DNA of 64,000 nt from Rhexocercosporidium sp. MPI-PUGE-AT-0058 (GCA_020746875.1 JAGTJL010000026.1:372001-436000); one strand, 5' to 3'. Shown: positions 47,581-60,914, counted from the stretch's first letter. Notes: generated by a model from the letters alone, not told the origin. Program-made: numbers and translations.

Positions 47581-49065
47581 TCATACGATTAAAATCCTCT
47601 CACTCTGGAAAATGGAGCGAGCATTGTGGTGGTGCCTGGCTCTATTGCCAAGGGTAACCCAGATTCCCACGCGCGAGAAACAACGAGCAGTGTCACCCAC
47701 AGTTGGTATTTCATGCAGCACAAGGGAATACAATGAAGCATCCGTGATATGATATAAGACTACCAAAGGATGGTGAACCGCGCCAAGAATGTGCTCCAGA
47801 TTCTCACTGACATCTGGGTAAAGTGTGCCATCCATGTCAACTTCTCGGCGAACTGCCCTAGCTATAGATATATTCGTAGCTGCTGGTTCGCCATAGATTG
47901 ATGGTCAGCTTGGCCAAACGTCACAGCGGCTACAGCGGCTAGCATCCCCTTCAGTTCCATCATGGTCCCGATGCCAGAGGGACTCTGAGTACTACCATCC
48001 GAAATGAGTTGGATGAACTCGCATTTAAAGTCACCAGTCGTTAGCAAATCTGGATGACGCACCTCTTCCCAAAGGCGAACTTCGCCGGCGATAGATGTCC
48101 ACGACCATGAGGCATAGACAGCCGAGGTTCGGAATGCTGGTGATCTCTTATACCATAGCAGAGCATATGGTAAGTATCCTGTCCAGATCCTACCAATGTA
48201 ATTCATCGCCCAGACATTTGACAGTATCTCTGCTATTCCTGCAATCGCGTTTGGCCTGTCAGACTCATGCGTCAAACTCAAGCTTGAGTACAGACGAACA
48301 AATTTCGCCCACGATGTGGCGTCTAGTGTTGCGCCGCCCGACTGCTGGACGAGATCTCGGAATCTTAGCTTTTCGAGAGCAAAAGTGAAGACTAAGCCCA
48401 CATGTGCTTTAGCTCCCAAATTGCTGCCTTGAGGAACCTCTCCCTCGCTGTTTTTCGTGGTTTGGGGCTACAGAGACATCGGGTGCATGTATCGCATTCC
48501 CACGAAAGTATATACTTGCAGAAATCCAGAATTCTGCGGAAAAGGGTCCGTTCCTGCAAGACCCAAGCGCGACTCCGTAGAACATGCTGTTCTACAGGAG
48601 AGTCTCTGGGGATATGCGAAAGACCATGGGTGTCCAAAGCGAAAGCTCCACCGCGAGCTGCGTAAATAGCCCCTAGCTCATCAACAGCGTTGGCAATGAA
48701 ATCTCAGGAGAGGGAGGAGTGAAATCCTGGATAATTTCGTAACAATCCTCGTGCCATTCTCCAGCAGACTCGACGTTATTGTCGGAAAGAGCGGGGCCTA
48801 AGTTTAATGTGCAGCCTGCGGCAATTTTTTACTTGCAGGAAATCCGCAAGAGTGTAAATATGGCATTGAGTAAAAGTTTCACTTTCCCTGAGAGGCTTGC
48901 CTCCTTGTAGATTGAAATCTCAAGCGGTTGCCCCTCGATCATTTGTAGGCTGAGACGGCGTGTGTAGTGGTCGACAATACTAGCGTTGGCTGTCGCCAAT
49001 TTGTTCGCTCGCAATACGAGTTTGCAGAGCTTGCATCCATTCTTTGAATTTTGTAGTAAATCCTA
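47581..49065 (-). pseudogene. broken HET-domain gene
   Basis: Pieces of a HET gene lie in the right order on the minus strand but in different frames. The Cys-rich N-terminal block (GCKLCKLVLRANKL) is near 49055-48990. A degraded DCYEIIQD piece is near 48745. Then come DFIANAVDELGAIYAA near 48700, LRSRAWVLQERTLFRRILDF near 48590-48520, and a C-terminal half (48419-47862) with SLTHESDRPNAIAGIAEIL and LPYALLWYKRSP. A last frame is 47835-47581. The core of the HET domain (the SHCWG and WIDSLC motifs) is absent, and at least three frame changes are needed. It is probably non-functional. Some breaks could be introns I could not resolve. Confidence 0.6.
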
Positions 49066-51206
49066 ATGAACAATTCCGAATCTATGGGCGACCTTGGCCT
49101 GCAGCCTGTGATTCGATACCTGGGTTTCTGGTACTCTGTTATATTCCCCTGGACTCCAAGGAGGTGGTTACAAGTTCATGCATATATTGCAGTCCGCGGT
49201 GTCCATTTTTGTAGGCCTAGGGGAAGACTTGAATAACTAATTTCTCAAATAATGCGATTCAAAGAGACGAAGTAACTTTTGGTGAGCGTGGTAATCGTCG
49301 AACGGCTATGTACAGTAAAGAGGTAAAGCGGAGGGGCAAGCCACGGCAAGCTATACTCTGAGTACTGCCTGTGGAGACTCAGCGGGGCAAATCACGCACC
49401 ATCTCTCCTGAGCACTGATCGCCCACATCACCTATTCCAAACATCTCGCCATTCATTAAATAAGAACTCTAATGACTCGGAAGCTCAGCTGTGACGATAA
49501 CTGGATAGATTGAAGGAATGTCAAATACATCGAGGAAGGCTTCTCGAAAATTGGACATATCAAAGCCAAGAACACTCCACCCTCCTTACCGGAGCAAAAA
49601 CTCTTCAGAAGTCGGAATTTCATTTCTACTAGGGATACTGGGCTGTAGTAAAACATTCAGGGCTATCCATCTGAACTTTACCAACTGTTTCTCATTATGT
49701 AGATAGCATGCAGTGGGCGAAAATGTATGCAGTATTCGTGTTGGGGGTATGATGCAGGTGGTGTTCTGGGCCAGCGGCTGCGCCTAGTCGTCTGGCGGGT
49801 AAGGAACCAATCTACCGACGCCGAGGATCCTGAAAATGCAGTCAGTTGGGTGAGACTGGATCTTCGGAAATTTTGCGTTATGTGAGGAAGATGATGCTGT
49901 TACTAATTTGGTTTTATCGTAAGCGATGCCGTTAGAATGGGGTGGGGTGGTTGTTGGGTGAGGTGTAGAACGGCAATTTGGAATTGTAAATTGGTTCAAC
50001 TTAGGCTTCTAATCATAAGATTGAGAGTGACGATCATCTGTGGTTTTCATCGTTTGGTTAAAGGCGATAGGGATAATCTGTAGGAGGTCTCCTTGCATTT
50101 TACTAGTTAGAAACCTTGCGAAGCTGCTGTATCAATTCAGCCCCCAGCTGGGGTCCAGCTCCGATTCAGCCTCGATAACAAAATACGTGGATTCCGGGTC
50201 CATTCTGTCTTCTACCTTTAGAAACAGGAACGGTTTGCCGCAGCTAAAACAAAACTCGAAAGATGGCGCGATAAGTCCAAGTCGAGTTAATCTTAGGCTA
50301 TTAGCATTTGCAACATGGCCCTCAATCCATAGCACTAACTTTCAAACCCTGTGCTGTTATGTTCTAGGCTTCGAGATTGTCTAGCAGACTGCCTTGATTG
50401 GATCACTCGGAAGATCAACAACTCAGTAACACAGCACGAGAGTTTTGTACCAAGATGGCGGGACTCAAGAAAACAATGACAACATCGGGACTGCAATGGT
50501 CGATAAAAATAGCCATTTTCCCCGCCGTTCGGCAGCGCAAGATTAAGCGAGACGCTAATGTTCGCGCCGGCCTGCCGCCCCACCTGCGCATCGTCTCCAA
50601 CTTTCAACCAAGATCAAAAACCCACCGAAAGCCAGAATCCTACCAACAATCACAACGACAACACTTGCAATACTGTCCAAGATATCTAGCATGTATTATC
50701 CCAGTGCATCGTGCGTTCATTTTGTTCAATTTCCTGGAATCTGTCTCGCATTAGCGATATCATTAGGCAGAATGACAACCCTCGGACCAGGACTTTTGAT
50801 AGGGAGCCTACATGGTGCCTGTGAGATTGTGGCTCAGCACCCGCCATCTGCATCTCCTCACCTCAGCCCCAAAACAAGCTCACAAAGCCTCCAAACGATG
50901 GATGCTGAGTGGCTGCGTCACAAGTAACATGTCTAATCCTACAGCTGTGGTCCAATGATGCCCGCTCACGTCTCTGGGGCCGTTTTCCCAAGTGGGCGTG
51001 CACCCAGCAGTACCAACAAGGCCAGCGCCCAAAACCAACCCACAGCCTCCGCGACACGGTAACACAGAGCTTCGAGCTTCTAATAGATAGAGCTTATTGC
51101 TCCCGCGGTCTGTTGGAGCCGGAGCTGGATTACTTATCTGTCATGTTCTCTTGAATTTTCTCTCTTCTGTGTGCTCGATCAAACATTCTTACTGTGCGTT
51201 GATACT
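49066..51206. other. gene-poor stretch
   Basis: About 2.1 kb. A 114-codon frame (50040-50384) and a 118-codon frame (50398-50754) are open on the plus strand, without recognisable features. The final 300 bp likely holds the promoter of the next gene. Confidence 0.4.
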
Positions 51207-53067
51207 ATGGCTGTCAATTTTTTCGCGATGCCTTCCTCGCCTTTGCTCCTCCTGTTCTCTTTCGCGTTCAGCCTTACGAATGCGCTTCCTTGGGCTGGAG
51301 CCCAGCAAACGAATGTTTATAGAGAAGCAGCTTGGTCACCAGCGCCGACAGCTCTGCCAAAAGTCCCGGCGAACATATTCAAGAGGGAGTCAGTGGATGT
51401 GAATATTTGCGGGTGGATCGGTGGAAGCTTTGGAGCTCCAGCTCTTTGTTCAGCCGGGTCATCCTGTATCCACGATACGATACACGCAGTAGTTGGATGC
51501 TGTACAACAGACGGGCCTTGCACGGCGGGGGTGTATACAAGCTGTGTGGATAAAAATAGTCTGGGATGGGCGCCGAACGAGGGGATGCAGAATAATGGGA
51601 TTTACTCTTGGTATGTGGGCAGAGCTACGGTTCGGGAACTTCGCTAATTGTTGCAGTTCTGGTGATGCCGTTTGCTATCGAAATACGTATCCGGGTGGAT
51701 ATTACCAGTACGGTTGCGGAGCTTCTCAAGACGCTACGTCTGTCGAGACGACTTACAAAGGTCAGGCCTCAAATATGCTCTTGCAGGTGGTTTTTACGGG
51801 GGTCAACTTCAGCCCATTTTCTGCGGAGGCAAGCACCACATCATCAGCCCCAAGAAGCAGTGCGACTTCTTCCTCGTCGTCGTCTCTAGTATCGTCGTCT
51901 TCATCTTCATCTATTTCATCTGTTTCATCGTCATCGATTTCAAGCAGCTCATCAATGTCAACCTCGACTTTAAGCTCCTCGAAGTCCCAAACATCAACAG
52001 GGACGTCAACACTCGCAGTAGCCGGAAAAGCCACTCCAGCATCCGAATCATCATCATCAAGCGCAACAGCCAAAGCCTCAAAGAAGAGCGAAAACAAAGG
52101 CGCAATAGCAGGAGCAGTAATAGGCGCAGTCCTAGGTCTCGCAGCCATCGTAGGCTTCGCACTATGGTGGGGTCGCCGCAGACAAAACAAGCGTAACGAC
52201 CAGCGAGCAGGTTCGTTCATAACACAGCATCACAAAGGTACACCACCAACATCCGGGCCCTTCCAGCGAATCGCTCCATATGGTCCCGATGACTTTGGCG
52301 CCATGTCACAGAACCGAACTGTGACAACCGTGACAGCCAACGACAGCGGAGCGAATACAACAGGTGTATTCCCCACGCAATACTCAAACGCTTACGCCAG
52401 TCTCCCCTCACAATCCTCACCACCTCTCACGCCTCCCCAACCACGCGCTACACATCCCGGTTCCGAGCCTGGAACATTCCAAGCTATGTACCTCCCACCA
52501 CCGACAGCATCCACCCCTCTCGTCTCCCAGTCTGAGATAGACGATTTCTCGCGAGGGTATAACGACGCTCTACCTTCCCAGGGAAGAGACACGCATATTC
52601 ACACAGGCGACATGCCCTCCACGGCAGAAACAACGGTACCAATGCTGCTCCGAGGTGGTAGTGGTGGTTCCTCAGCAGCACGAAGCCGCAGTCAAAACTG
52701 GGGCGTAACGACCGAAGCACTACGTGCCCAGCGGCCACGCATCGCATCAGGACCAGTGCCAATCAAACCTGCGGGGTGGAGTCCGCGGGGCTTAAGCATG
52801 CGCGGTTCGACAAGTCCGAACTCATTTTCAGGGACGGGTAGCGCGGCGAGAGGGAGGACGGAGGAAAGGAATGAGGATGGAAGCGGGAGCCCGGAGTGGG
52901 CTGTTCCGCCGAGAAGTCCGTTGAGAAGTGAGAGGACGAGGGAGAGTGATGGCCTACAGAGGTATCAACTTGTTGATGAGGTTGTGGGTGATGATGTGCC
53001 GATTCTGCATAGTCCCGGCTTGAGGCAGGGGAGGGGAGGCGGAAGGAGAGAATCGATTAAGGAGTGA
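51207..53067 (+). CDS. single-pass surface protein, Cys-rich ectodomain and Ser-rich stalk
   Basis: Two exons, 51207-51610 and 51657-53067, with a 46 bp intron, give 604 residues. The splice creates a Cys (YSC-SGDAVC). Order: signal peptide (about 1-30; a second Met at 51228 is possible), and a domain of about 12 Cys (66-185) with CGWIGG, SSCIHD, VGCC, YTSCVD and YGCGAS. Then come a stalk of poly-Ser (about 195-285), one membrane helix (GAIAGAVIGAVLGLAAIVGFA), a basic stop-transfer RRRQNKR, and a long disordered cytoplasmic tail. The layout resembles WSC/Mid2-like wall sensors, although the Cys pattern belongs to another ascomycete-only family. A sensing role is inferred. Confidence 0.85.
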
Positions 53068-55540
53068 TTGATTGATTAATGTTTTTGTTTATAAGTTTGG
53101 AACGAAAATGGCGTTCTTTTGGGCTGGGTCTGCTGGGAGCGGAAGGCGTTTCTAGGAGTTGGGTCAGGGATATGTATGGGAATTGGGAAGAGATTTGATT
53201 TGCTTGAGATACCCTTCTTTTATCCAAATTTCAAAACAATCATGGAACCGACTTCCTCACATTTTTTCAGGGCTGATTCAAAACCTTTCCATGATTATAA
53301 CAACAAAAATGTCAAGTTCGGATGAGGAATCAGAGACTTCTCAGAATTTACCTCAGATTAATTCTCCCCCCATAATCTCCTATTGATGAAAAACATAGAC
53401 TCTTATGATTCCCACGATACACAAATCTCACCTCCTTCCTAGAATCGCTCGTGATTAAATAGGAATGATGATGGAACGAAACTTATGGTTTCAAATGAAA
53501 CTTGCGAAATAATTGAAATCTTAGATTCTTAGACACAAGGCTGTAATTAAGAATCGACAAATAAACTTCCCACCATTCGGTGATTTGAAACCTATAATCC
53601 TGCCTAGGCAATGTGGAATTGCTGTTAAGAAAGGAGTATGTAGATGACCGTGCGCTCAGAACTCGTTCGTCAGTAGTGCATCAGGTACTCCATAGACAGC
53701 CATGGAGCCAAATTATCAACCATGATATCCAACCGAACTGTTTCTCGTGAAGAGCTATTCACGTCGATTTTCGAAGTTACTTGTAGGCCTATACTGAACT
53801 CTTGTCAGTTCCCGTCCTAAATGAACAATAGTTATGTTCCGCTGCCATAGAGCGGCGTACTGTGATGCATTCCCGAGATTTGTTGTAACAGCGATTTCAT
53901 TTTTGAAACACTCTATTTACATTACTGGAAACAAGTGATGGCTAAGCGTAATGTTCCAAGCGAGGACGATAGACAGTTCAGGTGAACAATTCAACATCTT
54001 CCGCTCTTCAAAATCAAAGACATTTAGCTGGGAATTGCAGTTCCTTCCATCTTTCGATGCTCGAACAAAGAAACATGCAGAGAGCAATAAAAACTAGCGA
54101 GGGAAGAGGGTGGCACCCAGATTGCTTCAACGAGCTGCGTAATAATTAGTGAAGCGTTTCTCCACGACCAATTCTTGCTATACCTTCCATTCTGAGAAGG
54201 AAGGTTGAACATAACAGGGGTTAAAACGCCATCAATAAAACACTTCGTACCAGGAGACAGTTCGCAGGAAAAAATTAAGCTTCCGATCGAAAGTCTATAA
54301 TCAGCTTCATCGGCCTTCTTTAGCTCTAGAATCTATGTCCATGGGATAGGTAGCAAGCACGGTGTCCACAGGAGAAAGTGAAGGATTTGTCGGCCAACCC
54401 ATTGCTAGAACCGGAAAGTTCCATATCGTCGAATATGGAACGGCAGATCAGCCCGGTGTGTGACTACCCTGTCGTTTGGGGGCTCATAGGGCTCTCATTT
54501 AATGAGGATGCAAATTTTGTCTTTCTAGAAAAGGATCAGGAAGGTTATGGTTACTAATAGGAGGAAGATCTGGACAAATGACTTCAAGCAAGGGGTTCTT
54601 TGTTTGCAAAAGTAATTAGTCACTAGTCATGTTTAATCTATTGTCACCAAAGTTGTTTTCATACTATGACTCTCCTGTAATAGCTCTTCAGCTCAAAGAT
54701 CTAATTACTCTTCTGTATGGGTAATAACTTGACGCGTCCTTAGGAGGTAGATATCTCAGTGATTGGGGGAGCAGAGCTAACATGAACTGCTCTGACATCA
54801 GTTTAAGTTTTTTAGACCATCTGCTCACGGTGAAGTATTTGCTGTTGCCGACATCTCTTGTCTGAGGACGGGATAAAATGTTGTAGCAAATTACAAGATA
54901 CATATCGATTGATGTCGCCTTAGAAATATGTCAAGAATTTCCCAGGTAAATTGCAATTTACAAATCCTGAAGCTCTAAATCAACATTAACCCACCATGAT
55001 GGGTATTTGTTTGCTGAGCGGACTTAGTTTAGTGGAATCCTTGTTTAACCAAGGCAATTTCCTTGGTGGGATTCGAGTCATGATGCTTTGACCACATCAC
55101 GTGGGCTTCTCTCGAAACCTACAGCGCAGAGCTTCTCAACCATTATTTACTTGACCAACTGTTTTACTTTCATAAAGAGATGGGCAAGTCAAGTATCATA
55201 GTCTTTATTCTCCTCAGCCCAGGCAGGAAATTTAAAAATATGCGGATGGCCGTAATTGCCTCGATGTTTACACTCTTTCGCTTAAACTTCGTCCAAATTA
55301 GATCGTTATTTATCCTCAAGTTGAAACATGCGCTCAAATAGACTTCACAAATACTTAAACTTCCAACATTTGTCACTGAAGGTGGATGTGGAGACTATCA
55401 CAGCAACTCTAATAAACCATTACGTATGTGTTCATCAAGTTAGCCACCTGAGTACAAAACCCAGCAGCATCCCATCCATTCCCTCTTCGTCGAAGCACAC
55501 CACCCACATTCGTTTGCCGCAGGGTTTCATTTAAGACATA
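53068..55540. other. gene-poor, AT-rich stretch
   Basis: About 2.5 kb with only short frames on both strands. I see no gene, tRNA or clear mobile-element remnant. Confidence 0.45.
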
Positions 55541-57130
55541 ATGCATCTTCACGTTCTCACACTATTTCTCGCCTCGGTGTCAGCCAATGTGGTACTAAAA
55601 CACCAAGCATGTCCCTCTGCAGTATGCATGCAAATTGCCAGCAAAATAACGGGAAATGTGTACTACAACCCCGGAGATTCCAACTCGACAACCACGAACC
55701 CATTTTCCCAGGCGATATCTCATTGGATGACATCGTCCTCCCAAACACCATTATGTATCGTCGAGGTTAATGATGCGAAAGATATCTCAGCAGCTATCAA
55801 GATCATCGGTTCGACGAAGACGCCGTTTGCTGTTAAATCAGCGGGATATACTTCAAACCCTGGGTTTCTCTAGTACAACGGGTGTTCACATATCGTTGAA
55901 GAAATACAAGATGGTGAATGTAGCTAAGGACAAAAAGACTGCTGAGATTGGGTTGGGAAGTGTAAGTATTTTCCTTTTGCTGAAGTTGCGTGGTGGATTC
56001 AAGAACCCGCTGACTTATATCATTTCTAGACGTTCACTGAAGTATATCAAGCTCTCAACGGAACAGGTGTTATCGTGCTCGGAGCTCGAGCTGATGGCCC
56101 AGGAACAGGCGGAGTCACTCTGTCTAGCGGCTACTCTTGGCACACGAATCAATACGGATTGGGTTTCGACACCGTGGTATCGTACGAGGTGGTTCTTCCA
56201 GATGGAAGAATTGTGACCGCAAGTGACTCGAGTGAACCTGAACTTTTCTTCGCTTTGAACGGCGGATTGAACAGATTCGGCATTGTGACCAAGATCGTCT
56301 TCAAGGTAAGATATTTTCCAGCACTGTTCCTAGAAATGATCGTTGGAACTGACAATTGCCCTTCGCAGACCGTTCCGCAACCAGGGAAGATCTACGGCGG
56401 TCTCCAATTCTTCAGCTCAGCAGACGTACCCACTGTCATAGCCGCAACCGAAAAATTCCACCTCAACAGCCAAGACCCCAAAGCATCTGTGGTCCTAACT
56501 ATAGGAGGCGGTACCCTCCCAGGAGCCATCCTCATCTCATTCTACGATGGCGAAACCCGTCCGAGCGATTTTGACGTCTTCAAGGGCATTAATTCGACGT
56601 TCTCAACTCTAGCCACCCAAGATTACAGCTCGATGATTGCCGGGTCGCTGACAGCTTTCCAGGCTGGGAATCGGGGATCTTTCGCTTCGATCTCGACGAA
56701 GACGCTTACGAAAAAATTCATGGAGGCTGTGTTTAACGAGACGCAGCATTGGAGTCAATTCACTAAGACGCGCAGCGGTGGAGTAATGCAGTATGACGTC
56801 GAGCCCTTCCACGCATACGGGAAATATGCGACGGATTTAGCGTATCCGCATGCCGATTCACCGCTGCCGCTTAATATTTATTTCTCGTGGACTAAGGTGG
56901 AGGATGATGTGTTTTGGAATGACGCGATTCAGAAGAGTTTGGCGCGGCTTAGGTGTGTGGCGAGGGAGGAAGGGATTTTCGTTGGGGGGAGTATGTATCC
57001 CGGGTATGCTTATAGGACTACGACGGGAGAGCAGTTGTATGGGAAGACGAATGCTGTGAAGTTGAGGGGCATTAGGAAGAAGTATGATCCGAATGGTGTT
57101 ATGTTGCTTGCGGGTGGATTTACCATCTAA
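55541..57130 (+). CDS. BBE-type FAD-dependent oxidoreductase, one apparent frameshift
   Basis: Exons 55541-55961, 56030-56305 and 56369-57130. The second intron is 63 bp with no stop. With one extra base removed the protein is about 485 residues. Signal peptide (1-16), FAD-binding domain with VEVNDAKDISAAIKI, then SAGYTSNPGF, GLGSTFTEVYQALNGTG, DGPGTGGVTLSSGYSW, and a substrate domain ending in KYDPNGVMLLAGGF, the BBE end. At the usual His that binds FAD covalently (GGH) there is Tyr (AGY). A GGG run at 55862-55864 puts the second half of exon 1 out of frame and creates a TAG. Two Gs would restore the frame. The secreted oxidase acts on sugars or small hydroxy compounds; substrate unknown. 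Confidence 0.8.
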
Positions 57131-59152
57131 TGAGGTGGGGTCTGTCAGTAATACAGTTCCAGACACGGCTAGATGAGAGTAAGTGTACAGTACTTGAGAA
57201 TGATTAATAGTTTTCAATAACCCACTTCGTGGCTGGATATGACATTTTAAACATTCCGTGGAGCACTGCTGTCATCGAGATCCACTGTCATGTCAGAGAA
57301 TGATCCACCTTGTCCTCTTGATACTGCTTGCAACAGGAGCGTGGATTGCTGTCGGGTCAATGGATCCTCAATGAATGATAACTCTAACATTTAACGGAAC
57401 TAGCTAAGGTTCTGCTATGCTGATTTAACCTGCTGCACATCTCGCCATCGGGAAGTAACTTGGCTCATGATTTTCTGCCACGCACGTCTAGCAACACACT
57501 GCCCCAGACGAGCATATACTAACAGCTCGCAAGATTAGATACACCTTGAAGCTGTCATTATTGTAGCCAACTTAAAGCCATCCCTTCCTTGTTTTTGTAG
57601 TCATCCTCGTGGCTGAAAGTGAAGTCCGGGTCTCAGTGCAGCAAGCTTCATACCATCCTTTTTCTACAGTCGCGGTGGACAGAAAAGACAAGGGGGGACC
57701 TATGAGGTCCAATACAGTAGTCATTTGGTTGAACTACATTGTTCTACAAGTCCAAAGCGAGTCAATCAATTGGAAGCGTGTTGGAGTCGTTCGGGACAAT
57801 CATATGTAGAGGTCGAAGAGTTTTTCAAGGCTGTCGTCTGTTCATCCGGGCATATCTCTTTTACTTCTCCACCGGAATAATGCAATACTTCTAAATCTTT
57901 CCCCATATTATGGTTTAGTATCTTGATTCAGACCGTTGATCTAGGCCCTGGAATCTGCAATGGTGGTAGCGCTTCCTTATGTCATCCTTCACCTGCACAA
58001 AGCAAACTTCATCACATTTAATTGAAAGTGTATTGTAACCTATGCGGAATCGAAATCTAGGATTTAAGGAGGTGCATATACCCCATCTACACGTACGTAC
58101 AGTACTGTAGTAAGAGCCGATTCTGTTATTGTTATAGCGACGTAGCGAGATAAGTCAAACCGCGGTGATTTAAGTAAATAGTCAGTGGTAGAAGAGAAAT
58201 GTAAATCCACTCATCACTACATCGAAAAAAGCACCGGAAGTCTCTCCTAAGCCCTCCTCAAATAATCTCTTCTCTTCTCTTCTCACCCCATCCCATGCCC
58301 CCTCATTTCACATTTCATTCCTCTCGGACTCCATAACGCCCGTCACATCCATTCATATTCTCTAATCCAATGGTGATCTTCCCTTTCCCGCCATTTGCCG
58401 TCCCAGACCAAGTATTTTACAATTTTTGACATAAGCCCTTCCCACTTTACTCATCGATCGCAGAACTCAGGACTGTGTTTACACAGCGCCAAAAGGAAAA
58501 AGCAGAAGTGACGTTTGTTGAGGAACCTAACGGAATCGACACAGAGTGACAATCATGTCAGGTATGCTTTGTACGCTGTGTAGCGAGTGGATTTTAAGGC
58601 GAGAGAGGGGCTCTGTTCTTTATATGCGCTAGGGGAAGAGAAAGATGTCGCTCGTTCTGCGGCGGTAGTTGGGGATTGTAGGGGTGCGGTGTATGGGTGT
58701 AGACGGGGAAAGGTAAGTAAGTGTTTACAAGATTCAGATGAAGATTCAGATGCAGATCTAGTTGTATATTTATATGATCTATCAACCTATCAATGATCTC
58801 TCAGCGTACAGCGTCCAGCGAATCGTGTATAGAAGGCAGTGCTGAGTAAGTGATATGTATCTTCGACAGCAAAACTAAGTTACAAGCGACGGAATCAAAT
58901 GACAGAACATTAGTCAGAAGGGAGGGTAGATTAATTGGACAAGACCAAAAGACAGAAGCGAAAGGGATAGCAACACAGAAGTCAACGAGCATCCGGACCA
59001 GTCCGGAGTGTTGTTCGGGTACGACGGTTTAGTGAGGTAGTACTGTTGGCGAAGATTTGGGAATCTGGACGGCGGACCGGGAGATGGGACTGCCCTCGAT
59101 ACCAACCCCTTAGGCAATTTCGACGCCTCTGAACCCGCATCAACAAGCCCAC
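57131..59152. other. intergenic with promoter-like DNA
   Basis: About 2 kb. A pyrimidine-rich stretch at 58240-58350 is followed by ATGTCAG|GTATGC near 58555, which looks like a short first exon and splice donor. A weak frame follows at 58587-58796. No further exons could be joined, so no gene is called. Confidence 0.35.
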
Positions 59153-60309
59153 CTAAACCATCCCCCAAAGAGGTCTTGGCAAAGCATCCTCACCCCCAAG
59201 CCCAAGACTCCCCTTGACACCCTTAACACCCACGTACGCAACTCTCTTCCTGCCCACTCCACCTGCACCCAACTTCCCCTCTCCCTCCCTCGTCTCACTC
59301 CAACTACACAAGCCATAATAGCCCGCCAGGGAATGAACAAGCCACCTCGCGAATCCACCCTCACGACACCCCTCAAGACCTTCGTAAACAATCTTCTCCC
59401 TCCTCAACTCCTCCTCCACAACATCCTTGACTTCATCACTCATCGTGATGCCATGCCCATCGGTATCCCTGCCGATAAACACAATCTCCTCGTCTTCAGA
59501 ATCAAGGAGTGCTTCTTCATCCTCCTTCACATTCCCACTCAACCTAGCCTCCCTAAGCCTCTCCGCGCGTTCATACTCCCTCACAAAAGCGCGGATTTCG
59601 CCTTCGAGTTCCTGCAACAACGTCTTCGCACCCTTCGCTTTCTTCAACTTGTTCTTCAGATCAGCGGGCACGCGTCCTTTCTCCTCGACGATGCCGGCGC
59701 GTTTGGCGTGTGCAGCGGATGCGGAGTGGAGGGTGGCGCGCTCGGAGGCGCGGTGAGCTATTCCTGCATCCCAGAGGGGGGCGAGGTAGTAGGGGACGTG
59801 GGTCACGCGGTGGGTTGCTGAGGGGGCCCAGTCGGAGGGGAGGGGGGGTTGGATGTGTGGGTTGTTGAGGAGGTGGTCTGGTGGTGGATGGGTTAGCTTG
59901 GTGGTTCTGGTGACCCTAACTCCATGATACACTCTATAGTGTGGTGAAGGAGATGGATAGATGTGGAAGGCTTACCATTCTCCCATCGTTGTCGTCGACG
60001 ACTCCCTTCCTTGCCCTTAAGCAAAGCTTCCCGACGCTTCATACTGTCCTTTCGCATCTTAGTTGTTCCATCTCCCTTTCCATCTTTGGCGATCTTCTTA
60101 GCACGGGCTTCGACCACTTCGTCGAGTGGGATGGAGAGGGTGACGCCTGTTCCGCGGGCGGAGGGAGAGATTGTCAGGGTTTGGAGGGCGGATGTTGCGG
60201 ACCATGATTCGACGTCGATGGGTTGGATTGGGAGGGAGGAGGGAGTGCTGATAGTGGTGGCGAGAGGAGGGGGTTGAGAGGGTGGTGCGACAGAGGAATA
60301 GATTGCCAT
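59153..60309 (-). CDS. R3H-associated-domain protein
   Basis: Two exons, 60309-59976 and 59877-59153, with a 98 bp intron, give 352 residues. The N-terminal half has the R3H-associated signature: RREALLKGKEGSRRRQRWEN, joined by the splice to DHLLNNPHIQPPLPSDW, then HVPYYLAPLWDAG. A charged helical region (150-230) with an acidic DSEDEE run leads to the R3H-like end, FARWLVHSLAGYYGL followed by KRVAYVGV. R3H domains bind single-stranded nucleic acids, so an RNA- or ssDNA-linked role in nucleus or cytoplasm is likely. The very end is Gly-rich. Confidence 0.85.
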
Positions 60310-60914
60310 GATTGCGGATTGATTTAGATGGGATTGGATTCCTGATTTCGGTCTGATTGGCAGTTGATCGATAGTTGAAGAAGTTGTGGTTGATGGACGC
60401 GTTGAGAGGGACGTGTCTGGAGCTTGAAGTGATGATGATGATGATGATGATGCTTATCGGATGTCGATCTCGACTTCTGGCAGCAGCAGATTGGGGAATG
60501 TAGCTGGTCTGCTCGGTAGAGAACTGGGGGTATTCAAGGCTGTAGAGCTATTTGGAGAAGTGATCTGATGATATCGTACTCTGGATGATGAGTGACTGGA
60601 AGGAAGGCCGAAGCTGTTGACAAAGGACAAAGGGGGATGGGAGAGCTCGGGAGCTTAATAGCTAATCTCAACGTCAGCTCAATGCGATACGATAAGGATA
60701 AGGATAAGTGGGGCAGGTGGGCCAACACGGACGGGAACGGACCTGGGGGGGATGTTGATGTGACCAATGGGAGAACGGAGGATCGAGACCCAGACAAAGC
60801 GTGGAGTGGAGGAGGTATAATAAGTAGCTTCAGAGGGGAAGGAGAGGGAAGGCGAGGGAAGGCGAGGGCGGTGCCAGACTCTTAGTTAAAATTTCTAATC
60901 CTCACTCAACCTAT
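60310..60914. other. intergenic, upstream of the R3H gene
   Basis: 605 bp between two minus-strand genes. It carries the GAT microsatellite listed separately, three copies of GATAAG near 60690-60710, and a purine-rich GAGGGAAGGC run near 60840-60865. Confidence 0.5.
60431..60452. repeat. (GAT)7 microsatellite
   Basis: Seven GAT units plus one base lie about 120 bp upstream of the R3H-protein ATG. Length variation is likely between strains. Confidence 0.9.

Noticed and set aside
58555..58796. Gene starting ATGTCAG with a GTATGC donor
   Set aside because: The upstream region looks like a promoter, but no in-phase downstream exons could be found.
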